From Alitta virens (Eukaryota; Annelida; Polychaeta; Phyllodocida; Nereididae): a stretch of 64,000 bases of DNA. The stretch's first letter is position 1, and each line of letters opens with the position of its first letter. The translations under genes were made by a program, and so were the position numbers. The stretch is taken from assembly GCA_932294295.1 (NCBI GenBank), contig OW028573.1, positions 12,606,155-12,670,154 of the forward strand. The letters run 5' to 3'. The notes beneath the pieces were generated by a model. It was not told the DNA's origin. It saw only the letters and a program-made list of their open reading frames with translations, and ran no database searches. This document shows positions 60,125 to 64,000 of this stretch, piece by piece.

Positions 60125-60910
60125 GCAGCTCAATCTCATTTGAAGTGAGACAGGGAGGGGCATCATTGATTGTGTTGGAAGCATCCTGCACATTGTTGCA
60201 CTAGATGCTGTTTTGCATCCCTATGACTCGAGAGAGCACTCTGATGGGAACTACCATGCCGAGTGCCAAGCAGCCAAAACATCGAAGCTTCCTCTGCAGG
60301 AGACACCAGAAGCATGTAAGTTGTCTTTAAGGTCACTCTAAGTCCTGAACCAGCCAGTTGCCAGATGCAGTGCATGTCATAATCTGGGCTGGGTGGCAGA
60401 ATAGTCTGCTGGAACCCATTACTTGCCGCACAGCCTACGTTTCATCTAGGATGATCCTCTGGCTGCGTTATACAGGACGGAGCTCCTAAGCTCTTTAGCA
60501 TGAATAATGTAGCCTTTTCATAAGTTCTAGGGTCGGCGCATGAATATACAAAAGCTGTAGCATGGTCTCATGTTATCTTACAGCTCTATTCAGTGCCATT
60601 TGGACATTTGGGCTGTCTTTTCTTTCAAGCACCAAATGGTCGATTCTGGCAAATGGTAAAATGCTTCACCAAGGTGCAATGCCTTACCATGAAAGCAGAG
60701 TACATCCAATCGATTTTGCTGTTTCAACATTACCCAGGCAACGCAGGAATAACAAATGGTTGTTCTCAGTCCAGAAGGTGCTAATATTCCCACCTTTCTT
60801 TGACTTCATTCTGTAGTTCATTCTGTAGCATGTGGAGTTATGCGTACTGCAGCATACATACATTTAATGGATGCTGTAATGTATTCTTGTCCTGAGATTT
60901 ATGAGACGAA

Positions 60911-61023
60911 GAGATGACTATCGGACAAAAGATGAGATGAATATCAGACAAAAGATGAGATGAATATCAGACAAAAGATGAGATGACTATCTGACAAAAG
61001 ATGAGATGACTATCAGACAAAAT
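60911..61023. repeat. 23-base tandem repeat, five units
   Basis: Units of the form GAGATGAATATCAGACAAAA plus three bases begin at 60911, 60934, 60957, 60980 and 61003, with C/A and G/A/T variants inside. Confidence 0.92.
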
Positions 61024-61324
61024 AATACCCCTAGAAGTGATAATAATAAGATTAAACCCAAAACTTTATCGGAACAGTTGGTTCATTGTTCATTAAAGGA
61101 ATGCAAATGAAAATTAACGATAATTCCATCATATTAATTGTGCCTTAGAATAATAAAGCAGTCTGTAGTTCAAAGAAGTTGCATCATGTAGTCTGTGATA
61201 ATCATTAGGCATAGTGTTATTTTATTGTTATGTTGTGTTGTTGGTAATGAGTCAGTCAGGCTTACCTATTGATTTCCAATGAATTTTGCATTCGACTCTC
61301 TGTGTCACAAGGTGGATGGTAAGT

Positions 61325-61371
<47 letters not shown>
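61325..61371. repeat. (AAGC)n tetranucleotide repeat
   Basis: About 11 AAGC tetramers with one interrupting AGC, followed by a G10 run at about 61384. Simple intronic repeat. Confidence 0.92.
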
Positions 61372-61372
<1 letters not shown>

Positions 61373-61841
61373 CTAAACGGCACGGGGGGGGGGATCCCTA
61401 TAAAGCAAAGTGATAACTATTACATCAGATAGTTTGCTCGTTCTCAAACTATATATATATAGTTTGTTTTGACAGATAATTGGATTACCAAGTGCTCCGT
61501 GGAAATTACGTTGGTATTCGTTCACTAATTCTTCCTCAGCCATTTAATTGCAATGTTGAGGCTATGCGATTCGTGATATATGATATATGATTAATAAATT
61601 ATTGAGGAACTGACATAAGACGAAAAGTGGGCTCACCTGTGTTTCTTGAGCAAATGGAATGTCAACTGTTAATATGGCTTAATAGAACTTCGGGTACAGG
61701 AGACCTATGACGTCAGGGCCATTCTACGCATAGCGTCTTGTTGCCATAGCAATATCGCACAATTGATTATGCAAGATTTGTCTTTCTTTTCAGCATCTTA
61801 AACAATGGAAAAAACTGACAAACCTTTTTCTCGTTTTTCAG

Positions 61842-61935
61842 TTCAAACGCATGCTGAATCGGGAACTTAGTCATTTTGCTGAATCCAGCAAATCAGGGAA
61901 CCAAATATCCGAGTATATCTGTAGCACTTTTCTTG
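61842..61935 (+). CDS. PDE4: PDE4 exon: UCR2, second part
   Basis: Starts [20 protein letters not shown] and continues [11 protein letters not shown] (residues 293-323), the core of UCR2 that caps the catalytic pocket. The position where primate PDE4D has Phe (SEFISNTF) is Tyr here (SEYICSTF, Tyr 317), as in dunce and most PDE4s. Acceptor TTTTTCAG|TTC in phase 0 and donor TTG|GTAAGT, leaving G that joins AT at 62244 to give Asp. In supershort mammalian forms an alternative first exon joins at this point. Confidence 0.97.
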
Positions 61936-62243
61936 GTAAGTAAAATAGAAATTCCTGACTCCCATTTTATATAGATACAAAGTCATTGTTAACTAGAGGG
62001 TCCCTCAGTAATTTTTGTGTTGACTGGTTATTGTAGTCTACAGTGCTACAGTACTGTAGTTTGCCAGAATTAATTAATTGAGAAAATGTTATGGAGTCTA
62101 TTATTTTGCCATTAGATAACAAGATATATGTAGTGGGAAAATATATTCTTCCAGCACCCAAGCAACCTACTTGTCACATATATTGTGGCATTGCCCTTGC
62201 ACTGATGTCATTATTGATGTTTTAACCTGATCTTAACTTGCAG

Positions 62244-62428
62244 ATAAGCAACAAGATATCGACATCCCATCATTAAAAGTAGAAGACAGTGAAGCACACA
62301 AGAAAAGGGAGAGGAAGGCTCCCATGTCACAGATCATGGGGGTGAGGAAGTTAAAACACACCAACAGCTTCACTGGGGTAGTGCCAAAGTACGGGGTGGA
62401 GGCTACTAATGAGGAGGACTTGTCCAAG
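62244..62428 (+). CDS. PDE4: PDE4 exon: UCR2 end and linker region LR2
   Basis: Completes UCR2 with (D)KQQDIDIPSLKVED, then runs through the basic KKRERKAPMSQIMGVRKL and HTNSFTGVVPKYGVEATNEED to SK (residues 325-385). The APMSQIMGV block corresponds to RPMSQISGV of other PDE4s, and HTNSFTG is also found in dunce. Vertebrates commonly use two exons for this stretch; here it is one of 185 bases. Acceptor ACTTGCAG|AT and donor AAG|GTGCGT. LR2 joins UCR2 to the catalytic domain. Confidence 0.96.
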
Positions 62429-63040
62429 GTGCGTCACATTCACCTCCTTTATTGTGTATAGCTATGTGTACAATCATTTTGTACGATATCATTGACAATA
62501 AGCGGTCAATGTACAGAGTGGAAAGCATTGATGCAAAGTATAGTCTGAAATATGCTATATGCTGGACCAGCAACTGCAGCAGGAATGTTTTAATTTACCA
62601 ATATGAGAGATTTACTCATATTCGAGTAATAGTCTTATGGCATCAACACGCCATGCTTGTTTCATTTTATACATCAGTTATTGTTAAATAAACTACTTAA
62701 AGACATAACTGATCATAACAATTCCAATTGTTTGTTATTGTTTAGACAATTATGATTGCTCAGTAAAACTTAAAAACAACTTTTCTGACGTAGTTGATAC
62801 CATTAACCATTGCTGATTAATTCCAATATTTATCGTCTATAAACAAACTAGATCCAATTTGAGAAAATCAGGCTGACTGAGTAATAATTGAATGTTGATT
62901 TAATCTAGAGATTCATTAATACAATCTGCATCACCTGCATCACCTAGCTGGCATGTAGTATTGATACAGCTGCCCACATTTTCAATTTTTCTGAATAATG
63001 TCAAGTATAATACTTAATTTTTGGTTTTTGTCATCCGCAG

Positions 63041-63139
63041 GTCATGGTCAACTTGGACAAGTGGGGTATAGATGTATTCAAGATAGCAGATTTAACAAAT
63101 AATCGACCACTGACAGCCATTACCTACACAATATTACAA
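63041..63139 (+). CDS. PDE4: PDE4 exon: start of catalytic domain
   Basis: Encodes VMVNLDKWGIDVFKIADLTN then NRPLTAITYTILQ (residues 386-418), matching the first helices of the PDE4 catalytic fold (LEDVNKWGLHVFRIAELS in vertebrates). The exon is exactly 33 codons in phase 0, with acceptor CATCCGCAG|GTC and donor CAA|GTAAGT. Confidence 0.97.
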
Positions 63140-63439
63140 GTAAGTCAATGTTATTTCATGTAACCTACTTTTTTTTCTTCCTGATCTTGAGAGTCTTCTG
63201 TTCAAGGCTGCAGTTTGCCTTTTATGCAATTAGAATCCTGATTGGATTGAGTTGAGTTCATTTATTGGATTTAAACAATATAAATAGTATTATATAGATC
63301 ACATGATATTAAACATTCAAATAATTCCAACCAGATGCACATACGTGCATATTTGGTAAACTATAAACGGCTCAACTCGTTGATTCAGGTGAGCTTTTTG
63401 TGCTTCATGCAATGACATTGTTACTGGCGTTTCTTGCAG
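63140..63439 (+). other. PDE4: PDE4 intron
   Basis: A 300-base A+T-rich intron with a pyrimidine-rich end. Nothing else seen. Confidence 0.85.
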
Positions 63440-63604
63440 GAAAGAGATTTAATGAAGACATTCAAGATCCCTGCAAACACATTAGTGACGTACCTTCTAC
63501 ACCTGGAAGACCACTACCGACGCGACGTTCCCTACCACAACAACGTTCACGCTGCTGACGTCACGCAGTCATCGCACGTCCTCCTCTCTGTCCCAGCATT
63601 AGAG
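63440..63604 (+). CDS. PDE4: PDE4 exon: catalytic domain with active-site histidine
   Basis: Encodes [20 protein letters not shown] to [11 protein letters not shown] (residues 419-473), 55 codons in phase 0. The motif [19 protein letters not shown] carries the His that donates a proton to the leaving group (His 451, equivalent to His 160 of PDE4D2) and the first metal-ligand His (His 455, equivalent to His 164). [13 protein letters not shown] is typical of the family. Acceptor TTCTTGCAG|GAA and donor GAG|GTATGT. A perfect TGACGTCA at 63556-63563 lies inside the codons for AlaAspValThr and is probably incidental. Confidence 0.98.
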
Positions 63605-63704
63605 GTATGTAGAGAACATATGCGCAGACAATTACTTTTTTCTGCTCTTGGTGTTTTATCCCATATTATTTTATCTTCTGTCATATTTTTGTTTCTCTTT
63701 TCAG

Positions 63705-63804
63705 AACGTATTCACAGACTTAGAGATCTTAGCCGCCATATTCGCTTGTGCCATACACGATGTTGACCATCCGGGCTTGTCCAACCAGTTTTTAATCAAT
63801 ACCA
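63705..63804 (+). CDS. PDE4: PDE4 exon: catalytic metal-binding motif
   Basis: Encodes [20 protein letters not shown] then [13 protein letters not shown] (residues 474-506). [12 protein letters not shown] is the class I phosphodiesterase signature HDxxHxxxxN, supplying His and Asp ligands (His 491, Asp 492) for the zinc and magnesium of the active site. Acceptor TCTTTTCAG|AAC after an intron of only 100 bases, and donor ACCA|GTAAGT, leaving one base completed to Ser by GT at 63989. Confidence 0.98.
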
Positions 63805-63988
63805 GTAAGTGTTCGTGGTAGCCAATTAATTTGGTATTTGGTTATATTGATTGGCTATGCTTGTAATTATCTTAAGTATTCGCATAGTTGTTACAATTAA
63901 TTATCTGATCATTAGGCCTATCTAGGTACACTGCCCGGGTTCGTTGAACTGCCCCATTTCATTCTTCTCTTCTTCATTTGTTGCACAG

Positions 63989-64000
63989 GTTCAGAACTTG
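63989..64000 (+). CDS. PDE4: PDE4 exon, partial (runs off the window)
   Basis: After acceptor TGTTGCACAG, the first bases read (A)GT TCA GAA CTT G, giving Ser-Ser-Glu-Leu. This matches NT(N/S)SELALMYND, the next stretch of the PDE4 catalytic domain. The rest of the catalytic domain lies beyond the right edge. Confidence 0.9.

Larger units (their letters stand above)
58353..61841 (+). other. PDE4: PDE4 intron between the UCR2 exons
   Basis: Contains an inverted-repeat-bounded segment (59471-60124), a 23-base tandem repeat, an AAGC repeat followed by a G run near 61384, and CREs at 58883-58890, 60035-60042 and 61708-61715. I looked for a supershort first exon ending in phase 0; the best frames (60562-60816 and 60593-60784) fail on phase or start codon. 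Confidence 0.65.

Noticed and set aside
60562..60816. Hydrophobic frame MVSCYLTALFSAIWTF as a supershort PDE4 first exon
   Set aside because: At its donor (AAATG|GTAAAA) the frame leaves one base, but the exon at 61842 needs phase 0; the overlapping frame with correct phase has no ATG.

Overview
The window is a slice of an animal genome that carries most of a cAMP-specific phosphodiesterase 4 gene (PDE4, the family of Drosophila dunce) on the plus strand. The DNA is A+T rich, the coding parts are short exons with GT...AG borders, and introns run from 100 bases to 18 kb. Microsatellites, minisatellites and tRNA-derived SINE pieces are scattered through the introns. The protein has the full PDE4 plan (UCR1, LR1, UCR2, LR2, start of the catalytic domain) and looks more dunce-like than vertebrate-like, so I infer a non-vertebrate metazoan, probably marine. 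I cannot name the species.

Layout: 1-15.4 kb is upstream or distal intron sequence with repeats and one weak candidate first exon (12384-12646). First exon A (15478-15893) and first exon B (23498-23676) both end in the phase needed by the UCR1 exon at 29194-29373. Two more candidate first exons, C (31299-31645) and D (45968-46272), lie downstream of that exon and fit only the second UCR1 exon (47523-47624). LR1 is a small 65-base exon (48848-48912). A candidate short-form first exon (57152-57293) lies just before the UCR2 exons (58240-58352 and 61842-61935). LR2 is at 62244-62428, followed by the catalytic exons at 63041-63139, 63440-63604, 63705-63804 and 63989 onward; the gene runs off the right edge. 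Every junction keeps the reading frame.

How it works together: alternative promoters would put different N-terminal targeting sequences on one cAMP-hydrolysing core. Forms A and B carry complete UCR1 with the PKA site RRES. Forms C and D would keep only the second half of UCR1 and lose that site. The short form would start at UCR2. Perfect CRE palindromes (TGACGTCA) occur at least 16 times, about fifteen times the chance rate, which suggests cAMP feedback control of the locus unless the motif is common across this genome. No second gene is supported. Several tandem arrays have clear internal order: a 47/74-base mosaic array next to the UCR1 acceptor, a 20-copy 11-mer, and a 35-mer with 140-base higher-order periodicity.
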